A DNA stretch of 9,841 nt from Candidatus Altarchaeota archaeon. Lineage in GTDB: Archaea > Altiarchaeota > Altiarchaeia > IMC4 > QMZM01. The DNA lies in assembly GCA_016931955.1 (NCBI GenBank), contig JAFGDV010000046.1, positions 1 to 9,841 of the forward strand, written 5' to 3'. Of this stretch, positions 1 through 5,686 are shown piece after piece. How positions within the stretch are numbered: position 1 is the stretch's first letter; each line of letters opens with the position of its first letter. The position numbers and the translations under genes were made by a program. The notes under the pieces were generated by a model, which saw only the letters and a program-made list of their open reading frames with translations, had not been told where the DNA came from and made no database searches.

Positions 1-83
1 TCAAACCACTCGGCAAAGACTTTATTAGCAAAACAAAAGAACTGGAAAAACTCATACATGAACTAGCAAAACAACTGATGTAA
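1..83 (+). CDS. C-terminal end of an unidentified gene (cut by the left window edge)
   Basis: Only the last 26 complete codons are in the window, read in the frame of position 3 and ending in TAA at 81-83. The peptide is lysine- and leucine-rich (it ends HELAKQLM) and looks like an amphipathic C-terminal helix. This is too little to identify a family. The open frame, the helical pattern and the single terminal stop support a real gene end, but a chance open frame of this length cannot be excluded. The next coding-like sequence begins about 30 bases downstream on the same strand. Confidence 0.45.
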   Translation, partial: KPLGKDFISKTKELEKLIHELAKQLM

Positions 84-112
84 AACAATATGTTACTATC
101 TTGTTAGAATAG

Positions 113-268
113 TATCCGCCTTCTGGAACGTATAGGTACGTCTTCAAGGTCTACGCGTTAGATAAAATTCTTGAACTCCCAGAGGGTGCGAAGAAGTCCG
201 AGGTCTTGAAGGCGATGCATGGACACGTTCTCGCTCAGGGAGAGCTTGTGGGACTATACAGTAGATAG
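113..268 (+). pseudogene. C-terminal remnant of a YbhB/YbcL (PEBP/Raf kinase inhibitor-like) family gene
   Basis: Frame 2 directly after a TAG at 110-112 encodes about 51 residues that match the end of the YbhB/YbcL phosphatidylethanolamine-binding-like family. It starts PPSGTYRYVFKVYALD (family form PPSGTHRYFFKLYALD), continues ELPEGAKK and LKAMHGHVLAQGELVG, and ends LYSR before TAG at 266-268. A complete member has about 150 residues. The ligand-pocket half, with its DPDAP and VHW motifs, is absent: upstream are only stops and the end of another gene in a different frame. There is no start codon before an internal ATG at 215, so the fragment is probably not translated. The homologous part has no internal stop or frameshift, so the 5' deletion may be fairly recent. 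The family match is from memory of its motifs, but it is strong over the whole fragment. Confidence 0.8.
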
Positions 269-273
269 GTGAG

Positions 274-281
274 ATATTAAG
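274..281 (+). promoter_or_regulatory. Possible TATA box for the LysE-like gene
   Basis: ATATTAAG lies about 30 bases before the ATG at 307, the distance expected for an archaeal promoter giving a transcript with almost no leader. There is no Shine-Dalgarno sequence close to that ATG. An AGGTGA at 267-272 overlaps the stop of the PEBP remnant but is too far from the ATG (34 bases) to serve it. The box is weak and assigned by position only. Confidence 0.25.
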
Positions 282-306
282 GGCCTAAATCCAGTAGTTA
301 TCTGCG

Positions 307-933
307 ATGGACTACTTAGGTATGTTATTTCTGCTGGGTTTGGGCTTTATCGTAGGATTGTCTGGGGCAATGATCCCCGGACCGCTGCTAATCTACACAA
401 TAAACGAGTCACTGCACAGGGGCAAGTGGACCGGCGTTATGGTTATAATAGGACACGCAATAGTTGAAGTATTAGTCTTCCTGCTATTGATGTTCGGTCT
501 AATGGAATTGATCTCCTCCGGGATATTCCTAAAGGCTATCAGCATCATAGGCGGTTTAGCCCTCATACTGATGGCGTTACAATCCATAAAGAACATAAGA
601 TCAGAGGTAAAAATCCAGGCAACAAAGATGAAGTATGGGGTAGTCATCGGCGGGATAATATTCACGGCATTAAATCCAAGCTTTCCCATCTGGTGGGCTA
701 CAGCCGGGACAAGACTGCTCCTTGAAGGGCTTCAGGTGATGGGATTCATCGGCATGATGCTTGTCTTCCTCGGACACCTGGGCGCCGACTTCGGCTGGTT
801 TCTCCTGGTTTCCATGACGACTTCAAAGAGCAGCAGCTTCCTCTTCGAGAAGGGATGGTACGCTAATGTGAGGGTGTTTCTGTCATTGATGTTGTTCGCG
901 ATAGGCCTGTACTTCTTCCTCAGCGGTCTATAG
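307..933 (+). CDS. LysE/RhtB-like membrane exporter
   Basis: This 208-residue protein is almost entirely hydrophobic, with about six predicted membrane segments, the usual size and topology of the LysE/RhtB amino-acid exporter superfamily. The N-terminal helix carries GLSGAMIPGPL at residues 17-27, matching the family's conserved G-x-x-PGP signature. The middle has NPSFPIWW at 123-130, matching the family's second conserved region (N-P-x-x-x-x-W). A basic cytoplasmic loop lies near residues 95-110. By family, it would export amino acids or small metabolites across the cytoplasmic membrane; the substrate cannot be read from sequence. It is followed after 30 bases by the GH15-like gene on the same strand, so the two may be co-transcribed, though no functional link is obvious. 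Confidence 0.85.
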   Translation: MDYLGMLFLLGLGFIVGLSGAMIPGPLLIYTINESLHRGKWTGVMVIIGHAIVEVLVFLLLMFGLMELISSGIFLKAISIIGGLALILMALQSIKNIRSEVKIQATKMKYGVVIGGIIFTALNPSFPIWWATAGTRLLLEGLQVMGFIGMMLVFLGHLGADFGWFLLVSMTTSKSSSFLFEKGWYANVRVFLSLMLFAIGLYFFLSGL

Positions 934-955
934 GTTTTAGAAATCCAAGCCCAAT

Positions 956-959
956 AGGT
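956..959 (+). promoter_or_regulatory. Shine-Dalgarno for the GH15-like gene
   Basis: AGGT sits four bases before the ATG at 964 and can pair with the CACCUCC 3' end of archaeal 16S rRNA. The same AGGT(G)-4-ATG spacing recurs before the TIM-barrel gene at 4437. It supports the 964 start and internal translation within a transcript shared with the exporter gene. Confidence 0.5.
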
Positions 960-963
960 TACG

Positions 964-2031
964 ATGAAGTCCCGTATAAAAAATCTCATAGATTCTAGCA
1001 AAGAGGTTATCTTAGACTGCTGCCTGGAGAATGGGGCTATTGTCGCTGCAAATTCCGCGAAAGACTACTATCCAAGGGAGGTGAAGAACTACTTCTCTGT
1101 GTGGCCCAGAGACGCCTCATTCACCTGTGTTGCGGCAGATGTTCTTGGTTTAAAGGGGATACAGGAAAGGTTTTTTAGATGGGTGATGAACAGGGCCGAA
1201 GGCTGGAGAGAGACCGGCCTGCTCTATGAAAAATACCACCCCAACGGATCAAAGGCGGAGGAAAGATTCCAGGCAGATCAGACAGGTAGTGTTCTATGGG
1301 CTATATGGCATCATTTCATGGGGGGAGACGCTGAGGAATTCAAGGACTTGGTGACTGAATCCGCTGACGGATTATGCAAAATCTGGGATAAAAATCATTT
1401 CACGCTGGTGACGAACGACCTTTGGGAAGAACGGCTGGCTTTCCCAGATTTACAGGAAAATTTCACTTATTCTCTGGCGGCATGCATTAGAGGCTTACTA
1501 GCGGCTAATAGCTTGTTTCCAGATAGAGAGTATGTGAAGGCTGCTGAGGAGATGCGAAAGGTTCTGTTGAATAATACAAGGGATAGAGGATTCTTCTACA
1601 GGTCATCCGGAGAGCTAAGCGATGAAAGAATCGATGCCAGCCTGATGGGTCTGCTGTGGCCCTTCGAGGTAGTGGAAGCCACGAATCCATTATTCAAGAA
1701 GACCTTGGAATTGATCGAGGAAAAACTGATAAAGGATCATGGAGTCCACAGGTATGAGCATGACGAATACGATGGATGGATGTTCCATAAAGCAGGGAGA
1801 AACAAGGGCGCTGGATTCTGGCCGCTGCTGAACCTCTGGATGAGTATCGTATTAGACAAAATGGGTGAAAAAGAGAAAGCTGCGAAATACTACCAGAAAG
1901 TGGTGGACTCTGTTGACAGATACATCCCAGAACAGATATTCAAAAACAGGATACAGAAGTCTATCTCTCCATTATGCTGGAGCCACGCCATGTTCATCTT
2001 AGCAACAAGGGAACTGGAGCTGAGTAGATGA
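964..2031 (+). CDS. Single-domain GH15-like glycoside hydrolase (glucoamylase/trehalase-type)
   Basis: The 355-residue protein resembles only the (alpha/alpha)6-barrel catalytic domain of glycoside hydrolase family 15. Visible motifs are WPRD at 47-50 (family: substrate-binding R-D), QADQTG at 103-108, NDLWEE at 151-156 and IPEQ at 321-324. By analogy with fungal glucoamylase (E179 in DLWEE and E400 as base), E155 would be the general acid and E323 the general base, so both catalytic residues appear present. There is no signal peptide, so it is probably cytoplasmic. Archaeal and bacterial GH15 enzymes usually exceed 600 residues because of an N-terminal beta-sandwich, which is entirely absent here. 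The substrate could be an alpha-glucan, an oligosaccharide or trehalose; the sequence does not decide. Its stop overlaps the start of the NucS-like gene as ATGA. Confidence 0.8.
   Translation: MKSRIKNLIDSSKEVILDCCLENGAIVAANSAKDYYPREVKNYFSVWPRDASFTCVAADVLGLKGIQERFFRWVMNRAEGWRETGLLYEKYHPNGSKAEERFQADQTGSVLWAIWHHFMGGDAEEFKDLVTESADGLCKIWDKNHFTLVTNDLWEERLAFPDLQENFTYSLAACIRGLLAANSLFPDREYVKAAEEMRKVLLNNTRDRGFFYRSSGELSDERIDASLMGLLWPFEVVEATNPLFKKTLELIEEKLIKDHGVHRYEHDEYDGWMFHKAGRNKGAGFWPLLNLWMSIVLDKMGEKEKAAKYYQKVVDSVDRYIPEQIFKNRIQKSISPLCWSHAMFILATRELELSR
2016..2019 (+). promoter_or_regulatory. Shine-Dalgarno for the nucS-like gene
   Basis: GGAG lies inside the end of the GH15-like gene, eight bases before the ATG at 2028. 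With the ATGA stop/start overlap it supports translational coupling and the choice of start. Confidence 0.4.
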
Positions 2032-2759
2032 TTTCACAGGAGCTATGCGACAGGATCAACCGCGATCTAGGCGATAGAAGGTTTACCTTGATAGTATGCG
2101 ACTGCAGCATAGAATACTACGGCAGATCAAGGTCGGAGATAGGGCGAGGACACCGCATGATAGTCGTGAAGCCGGATACCACCATACTCATACACAGCCT
2201 CAGCGGCTTCAAACCAGTGAATTGGATGAGCCCCCCAACGGAGACAATAGCCGAATACGAAAAAGAGCTCCTACTGCACAGCCAGCGGACAAAGAAACCA
2301 TACGAGGAGATAAAGATAAGAATCCATGACGTATTAGACTACAGGGCTTACGCCAACCTGATAGATGACGGCAGACTGGATATAACACACACGGAAAAAG
2401 ACTTACAGGATTACCTAGTCAGTCACCCAAAGCTGGTGCACCCGGAATTCAGGCTGAAAAAAGCCGAGTATCAGACGCCCCTAGGATTCTTCGACTTGTA
2501 TGGTAAGATAGGGGATAAATACGTTGTGGTAGAATTGAAGGCTGAGAAGGCCGGACTACCTGCCGCCTTACAGGTTAAGAGGTACGTTGAATGGCTTAAG
2601 CAGCACGTTAAGCCCGTGCAGGGAATGCTGATGGCTCCAGGGATAACAGCTAACGCCCTCACAATCCTAAGAAAAGAGGGGATAGAGTTTAAGAAAATAG
2701 ATGTGAGAAAGATATATATCAAACACAAAAAAAATAAAACGCTTGGGGAATGGTGTTAG
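2028..2759 (+). CDS. nucS: NucS/EndoMS-like endonuclease
   Basis: The 243-residue protein matches NucS/EndoMS, which cuts DNA at mismatches (and in earlier work was described on branched ends) and binds PCNA. The N-terminal DNA-binding domain shows YGRSRSEIGRGHR at 31-43, the VKPDTT loop at 48-52 and KPVNWMSPP at 62-70, whose Trp66 is in the conserved NW.PP segment. The C-terminal RecB-like nuclease domain has GFFDL at 153-157 and VVVELK at 166-171, giving the catalytic D156, E169 and K171, followed by Q182 and RYVEWL. Length is normal (about 230-255). The tail NKTLGEWC (236-243) resembles a PCNA-interacting peptide with Leu239 and Trp242, but it lacks the usual Gln and the second large hydrophobic residue. 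The gene is coupled to the GH15-like gene by ATGA, and its 3' end overlaps the convergent TBP gene by four bases. Confidence 0.93.
   Translation: MISQELCDRINRDLGDRRFTLIVCDCSIEYYGRSRSEIGRGHRMIVVKPDTTILIHSLSGFKPVNWMSPPTETIAEYEKELLLHSQRTKKPYEEIKIRIHDVLDYRAYANLIDDGRLDITHTEKDLQDYLVSHPKLVHPEFRLKKAEYQTPLGFFDLYGKIGDKYVVVELKAEKAGLPAALQVKRYVEWLKQHVKPVQGMLMAPGITANALTILRKEGIEFKKIDVRKIYIKHKKNKTLGEWC
2727..2739 (-). terminator. Oligo-T terminator of the TBP gene, inside the nucS coding end
   Basis: On the reverse strand, 17-30 bases after the TBP stop, the sequence reads TTTT-A-TTTTTTTT with no preceding hairpin. Such T-runs are the known intrinsic termination signal of archaeal RNA polymerase. On the forward strand the same bases encode the lysine/asparagine-rich linker before the C-terminal tail of the NucS-like protein, so one segment serves two purposes. 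Confidence 0.6.
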
Positions 2760-3301
2760 ATCACCGCCCCGATTTCTTCGACTGCCTTCTTCGTCTTCTC
2801 AGCAGCCCGGTCCACTTCCTCCGAGGTCTTGGCCCCAGTTATTATCATCTTACCCGACCTGAAGATCAACATAACCGTCTTCGGCTCATCAAGGGAAAAA
2901 ACAAGACCTGGGAACTGTTCAGGCTCATATTCTGTATTATCGCATTCCATCGCCAATATGTCCAAGTTAACGTTAACGTCCATGTTGGCTGATGCCACGA
3001 TGTTCTGCACCTTAACCTCGGGCTCCTTTTTGACGACTATGCCACCTTCAGCAAGCTTAGACTTCAGTTTCTGGACCGCGACCTTGATGTCCTCCTGAGA
3101 CCTGGCGCCAGTGCAGATTATCTTGCCTGAGCTGAAGATCAACATAGCAAGCTTCGGCTCCTTTATCCGGTAAACGATCCCCGGAAACCTATCAGGATTA
3201 TATTCAAGACCCTTGACCGTCTCCGAAAACTTCTTCAGGTCTATCTTCTGGTCTATAGTTATGGCAGAAACCATGTTCTCAATCTTCGCCTTAATCCCCA
3301 T
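2756..3301 (-). CDS. tbp: TATA-box-binding protein (TBP)
   Basis: This 181-residue protein is the standard archaeal TBP, which binds and bends the TATA box and recruits TFB and RNA polymerase. It is two repeats of about 91 residues. Repeat 1 has YNPDRFPGIVYRI (34-46) and LIFSSGKIICTGA (54-66). Repeat 2 has YEPEQFPGLVFSL (125-137) and LIFRSGKMIITGA (145-157). The pairs F39/F56 and F130/F147 occupy the positions of the phenylalanines that intercalate into the TATA minor groove. The protein ends right after the second repeat (EEIGAVI), with no acidic tail such as several archaeal TBPs carry. The ATG at 3301 is supported by a strong TATA box about 20 bases upstream. The gene converges on nucS with a 4-base overlap and diverges from a small membrane protein gene. 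Confidence 0.98.
   Translation of the reverse strand: MGIKAKIENMVSAITIDQKIDLKKFSETVKGLEYNPDRFPGIVYRIKEPKLAMLIFSSGKIICTGARSQEDIKVAVQKLKSKLAEGGIVVKKEPEVKVQNIVASANMDVNVNLDILAMECDNTEYEPEQFPGLVFSLDEPKTVMLIFRSGKMIITGAKTSEEVDRAAEKTKKAVEEIGAVI
2859..3146 (-). repeat. Internal duplication within the TBP gene (identical 15-mers 273 bases apart)
   Basis: CTGAAGATCAACATA (forward strand) occurs at 2859-2873 and again at 3132-3146, each followed after a few bases by CTTCGGCTC. The spacing is 273 bases, or 91 codons, the TBP structural repeat length. On the coding strand the 15-mers encode the MLIF.SG segments. This is the protein's two-fold repeat seen at DNA level, not a mobile or regulatory repeat. Confidence 0.8.
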
Positions 3302-3315
3302 TTTAGTTCACTCAC

Positions 3316-3327
3316 TTTTTATATATA
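3316..3327 (-). promoter_or_regulatory. TATA box of the TBP gene
   Basis: The reverse strand reads TATATATAAAAA, the best TATA match in the window, centred about 21 bases before the TBP ATG. Transcription would start at or very near the start codon, so the TBP mRNA is probably leaderless, consistent with the absence of a Shine-Dalgarno sequence. The forward strand reads TTTTTATATATA, so the box could also serve the divergent gene at 3376, giving a leader of roughly 25-30 bases. Confidence 0.65.
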
Positions 3328-3346
3328 GATAATATTCAACACAAGA

Positions 3347-3356
3347 ACTAAAAAAA
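3347..3356 (+). promoter_or_regulatory. Possible TATA-like box for the small membrane protein gene
   Basis: ACTAAAAAAA is centred about 24 bases before the ATG at 3376, the position expected for a leaderless transcript. It is a poor match to the archaeal TATA consensus. The alternative is forward use of the stronger box at 3316-3327. The whole 3302-3375 spacer is AT-rich, with no other recognisable element. Confidence 0.25.
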
Positions 3357-3375
3357 CAGTTTTTAAACAAAAAAG

Positions 3376-3612
3376 ATGGAAAATTCACTAATCCTAGCAG
3401 GCATCCTGCTGATCTTGCTCGGCTTTGTGGTAGTAATCACTGGCATACTCCTGAACTCAGCAGAGAAAGGAGAGACTATCAGGGGTGGCGCTGTCATCTT
3501 CATAGGCCCAATACCTGTCGCTTTAGGGACTGACAAGGGATCGATGATTGCTGTTTCAATACTGATGTTGATACTGATGATTGCTGCTTGGTTTCTGTTT
3601 TATAGGGGATAG
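3376..3612 (+). CDS. Small two-helix membrane protein, DUF131/TIGR00304-like
   Basis: The 78-residue product has a hydrophobic helix at about 5-27, a short polar stretch containing EKGET, a central GGAVIFIGPIPVALGTDKG segment (37-55) and a second membrane helix at about 56-76. The two helices flanking a GG.V.IGPIP...G.D loop match the archaeal DUF131/TIGR00304 family as I remember it; no function is known to me. The length is typical of that family. It diverges from TBP across a 74-base AT-rich spacer and ends three bases before the convergent TIM-barrel gene. The start has no Shine-Dalgarno, suggesting a short or absent leader. Confidence 0.8.
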   Translation: MENSLILAGILLILLGFVVVITGILLNSAEKGETIRGGAVIFIGPIPVALGTDKGSMIAVSILMLILMIAAWFLFYRG

Positions 3613-3615
3613 AGG

Positions 3616-4437
3616 CTATATCCTCTTCAAGATATCGTCTATCTGTTTTTTATCCCATCTGAGGAAGTAGTCCTGGTTCCTCGGCAACCAGCCCTCGATT
3701 ATGATACAGCCGTTATAAGGCTTCAATGCCTTGAGGAATTTCTCGAAGTCGATGTTCCCAAGCCCTATTGGTAGGTGGTCATCAATACCAGTGTTGTCGC
3801 TTATATGCACATGACTCACATAGTCCCTGAGACCCTCTGCGAAATGGTCAGGGCTCAGTCCGGTAGTGTTAGCGTGAGCGGAGTCCAGACAGACGCCAAA
3901 ATGGTCTGAATCAACCAAATCGCAGATGTGGCGGATCTCCTTTATATGCACACACAATGCCTTAGGCTTAGAGGATATGTTCTCCATGCACAACCACACG
4001 CCATTATCCTCTGAAAGCCTGGCCAGCGTCTTGAAGTTACGGACCATGATTTCTATTACGTGTTCCTTTCTGTACTTCCTCGACGCCAGATAGCCAGGAT
4101 GGACCACAACAATTCGAGAACCAAGATAGCTTGCGGTTTCAATGCACTCCGAGACCTGTTTTATCACCTCCTTCCTAACCCCGAGGTTCAATGTGGCAAT
4201 ATTAAGGTCATGGTAGGGCGCATGCAATGAAACACCTATATCCAGCGTGCTCAGTATGTCCTTTATCTCTTCCTTGGTCTGCTTGGCCTTTGGAGTACCC
4301 CAGCCCCTGAACATCGGACCCTGACAGTGTATCTCAGCGCAATCAAACTTCAGGTCATCTGCTATATGCCCTAATATGTAACCCATGTCCAGTTTCTCAT
4401 AGTCCCAGAATATCTGGGTTGAAATACCGACTTCCAT
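3616..4437 (-). CDS. Endonuclease IV/xylose isomerase-like TIM-barrel metalloenzyme
   Basis: The 273-residue protein is an AP endonuclease 2/xylose isomerase-like TIM barrel (PF01261 type). Visible metal-site motifs are AEIH (34-37), LHAPYHDLN (71-79), VVHPGY (111-116), CMENIS (150-155), GVCLDSAHAN (181-190), HVHISDNTGIDDHLPIGLG (209-227) and IIEGW (246-250). Candidates for all nine ligands of the E. coli endonuclease IV tri-zinc site can be placed: H72, H113, E152, D185, H188, H211, D219, H221 and E248. The DxH...G.G.IDF segment and overall spacing are also found in sugar-phosphate isomerases/epimerases of the superfamily, so the reaction (AP-site or 3'-end cleavage versus sugar isomerisation) is open. 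It follows the RtcB-like gene after one base, has its own Shine-Dalgarno, and is surely co-translated with it. Confidence 0.8.
   Translation of the reverse strand: MEVGISTQIFWDYEKLDMGYILGHIADDLKFDCAEIHCQGPMFRGWGTPKAKQTKEEIKDILSTLDIGVSLHAPYHDLNIATLNLGVRKEVIKQVSECIETASYLGSRIVVVHPGYLASRKYRKEHVIEIMVRNFKTLARLSEDNGVWLCMENISSKPKALCVHIKEIRHICDLVDSDHFGVCLDSAHANTTGLSPDHFAEGLRDYVSHVHISDNTGIDDHLPIGLGNIDFEKFLKALKPYNGCIIIEGWLPRNQDYFLRWDKKQIDDILKRI
3646..3651 (+). terminator. Possible oligo-T terminator of the small membrane protein gene
   Basis: A run of six T lies 34 bases after the stop of the 3376-3612 gene, inside the 3' end of the convergent gene. It is consistent with an archaeal T-run terminator but short. 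No comparable T-run follows the TIM-barrel gene on the other strand. Confidence 0.3.
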
Positions 4438-4438
4438 C

Positions 4439-5686
4439 TTACACCTTCAACGTCATCATGGGTTGGAGTTTAGCCACCGGCGTTCCTAGATCGTACTCCA
4501 TCACCTTCTCTATCACGCTGCTGCCTCGATAATCAAAGGGCAGTTCGTGTGGATTCATGATGATCATCTCGCCGAAGCTTGACACTCCTCTCTTAACTGT
4601 TTCTGTTATCTCACTCACCTTTGAGACTGGCTTAGTGTCGCTCATTATGAAGTGATTGCCGATCCCTGTTTTAACAACCTCTATCTTAGAGTACTGCAGA
4701 TTAATCTTGTAGCCTCCGCCGTGCGGGAGTATGTTGATGTTCCTCAAGCCATCCAACAACCCTACCTCCTCAGCCCTATTATAGAAGCCAGTCATCCCCA
4801 ACACATCATCGGAGAGATTCTCTTTTCCCTTGAATACGTACACCGGATGATCCCACCTCAGCGCAACTGGAAAGAGGGCCTTACCCTTAGGATAGGAGCC
4901 GTCCATGGTGTCATGGCAGCCTAACCTGACCTCGTTCTTTGAAAACAATCCCTGATGGGTTAGATTCGAAACAATCTCACAATTCCCAAGAACCGCCCTG
5001 GCAAGAACCTCCCTCCTCCTCTTCGAGAACCCATTGAATTCCTCCCACCTCCGATAGTATTCTTTACCGGCCTGACCATCCAAGATCGATATCCTGCCTA
5101 TGGGTGTTTCAACCCACTCACCATCGTCTATCATGCCATAGATTTGATCCTTCATCTCGGGGGAGGAGCCGTGAACTATCGCATACCAACCGTCTTTGGG
5201 CATGACATCCTCGACTTCGGGTGACACCCCAAGGGGCTTATAGAACTCAAAAAAATGGTTGCCTTTGCCGAAGTCCGGAGTCAATTTAATGCCGTCAAGA
5301 TATATGTCTGAGTTTTCGACCTCCGCAGCCTTCTTGATCAGTTCCTCCTTGGAGGGCATTTCATCTAATCTCAAGAGCAGCATTCCGCAGCTGTTTGGTC
5401 TGAGTTCCGGGAAAAAGACGCCTTCATCAGGCCAGCGAATCACTGCACCGTAGCCGAACCCACTACCCCAGCGCCCCACGTTCCGGGTTATCGTCGCATC
5501 CGGTCCAAAGACACAATACACGTCTCCACTATCTAATGCATACATCATCTTTCCAAGGCCATAGCGCATGTTCTCATAGGACAACGCAGAGGACATGTCC
5601 CTTAATCCAAGCGAGAATATCCTCTGACCACTGAACTGCAGTAATTCATTCCCCGACATCCGGCTTATCTTCGTTTCCACTTTCAT
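4439..5686 (-). CDS. Divergent RtcB-like protein (RNA-ligase fold, altered active site)
   Basis: The 415-residue protein is not an ordinary member of any family I recognise, but its motif order follows RtcB, the Mn/GTP-dependent 3'-phosphate RNA ligase. PNSCGMLLLR (97-106) aligns with RtcB DxxCGxRxxR, keeping C100. GKGNHFFEF (140-148) aligns with GxGNHFxE, keeping N143, H144 and E147. VHGSS (171-175) matches the next His, H172. NLTHQGLF (241-248) matches HNIA, with H244. PKGKALFP (266-273) matches RKGATRAFP. LPHGGGYKI (320-328) matches CHGAGRxxS, with H322 at the guanylylated-His position. VAKLQPMMTLKV (404-415) matches VARLRPLGVxKG, keeping a penultimate-region Lys (K414). Differences: the metal-binding Asp is Pro97, the Arg of HGAGR is Tyr326, and C100-H144 spacing is 44 residues against about 105 in the Pyrococcus enzyme. 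Ligase activity is therefore uncertain. It is the first gene of a two-gene operon. Confidence 0.7.
   Translation of the reverse strand: MKVETKISRMSGNELLQFSGQRIFSLGLRDMSSALSYENMRYGLGKMMYALDSGDVYCVFGPDATITRNVGRWGSGFGYGAVIRWPDEGVFFPELRPNSCGMLLLRLDEMPSKEELIKKAAEVENSDIYLDGIKLTPDFGKGNHFFEFYKPLGVSPEVEDVMPKDGWYAIVHGSSPEMKDQIYGMIDDGEWVETPIGRISILDGQAGKEYYRRWEEFNGFSKRRREVLARAVLGNCEIVSNLTHQGLFSKNEVRLGCHDTMDGSYPKGKALFPVALRWDHPVYVFKGKENLSDDVLGMTGFYNRAEEVGLLDGLRNINILPHGGGYKINLQYSKIEVVKTGIGNHFIMSDTKPVSKVSEITETVKRGVSSFGEMIIMNPHELPFDYRGSSVIEKVMEYDLGTPVAKLQPMMTLKV
4442..4446 (-). promoter_or_regulatory. Shine-Dalgarno of the TIM-barrel gene
   Basis: The reverse strand reads AGGTG four bases before the ATG at 4437, a perfect match to the 16S anti-Shine-Dalgarno core. 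It lies in the last codons of the RtcB-like gene, whose TAA ends one base before the ATG. This fixes the start and implies coupled translation of the two proteins. Confidence 0.7.

Noticed and set aside
267-272. AGGTGA as the ribosome site of the LysE-like gene
   Set aside because: It is 34 bases from the ATG at 307, and the nearer GTG at 269 runs into a stop after three codons.
3542-3584. Direct repeat GATGATTGCTG within the small membrane protein gene
   Set aside because: The copies fall in codons for similar hydrophobic residues of a membrane helix and are short, so they are explained by composition.
4652-4924. Open frame antisense to the RtcB-like gene
   Set aside because: It has no family resemblance and no promoter or ribosome site, while the reverse strand carries consistent RtcB-like motifs.
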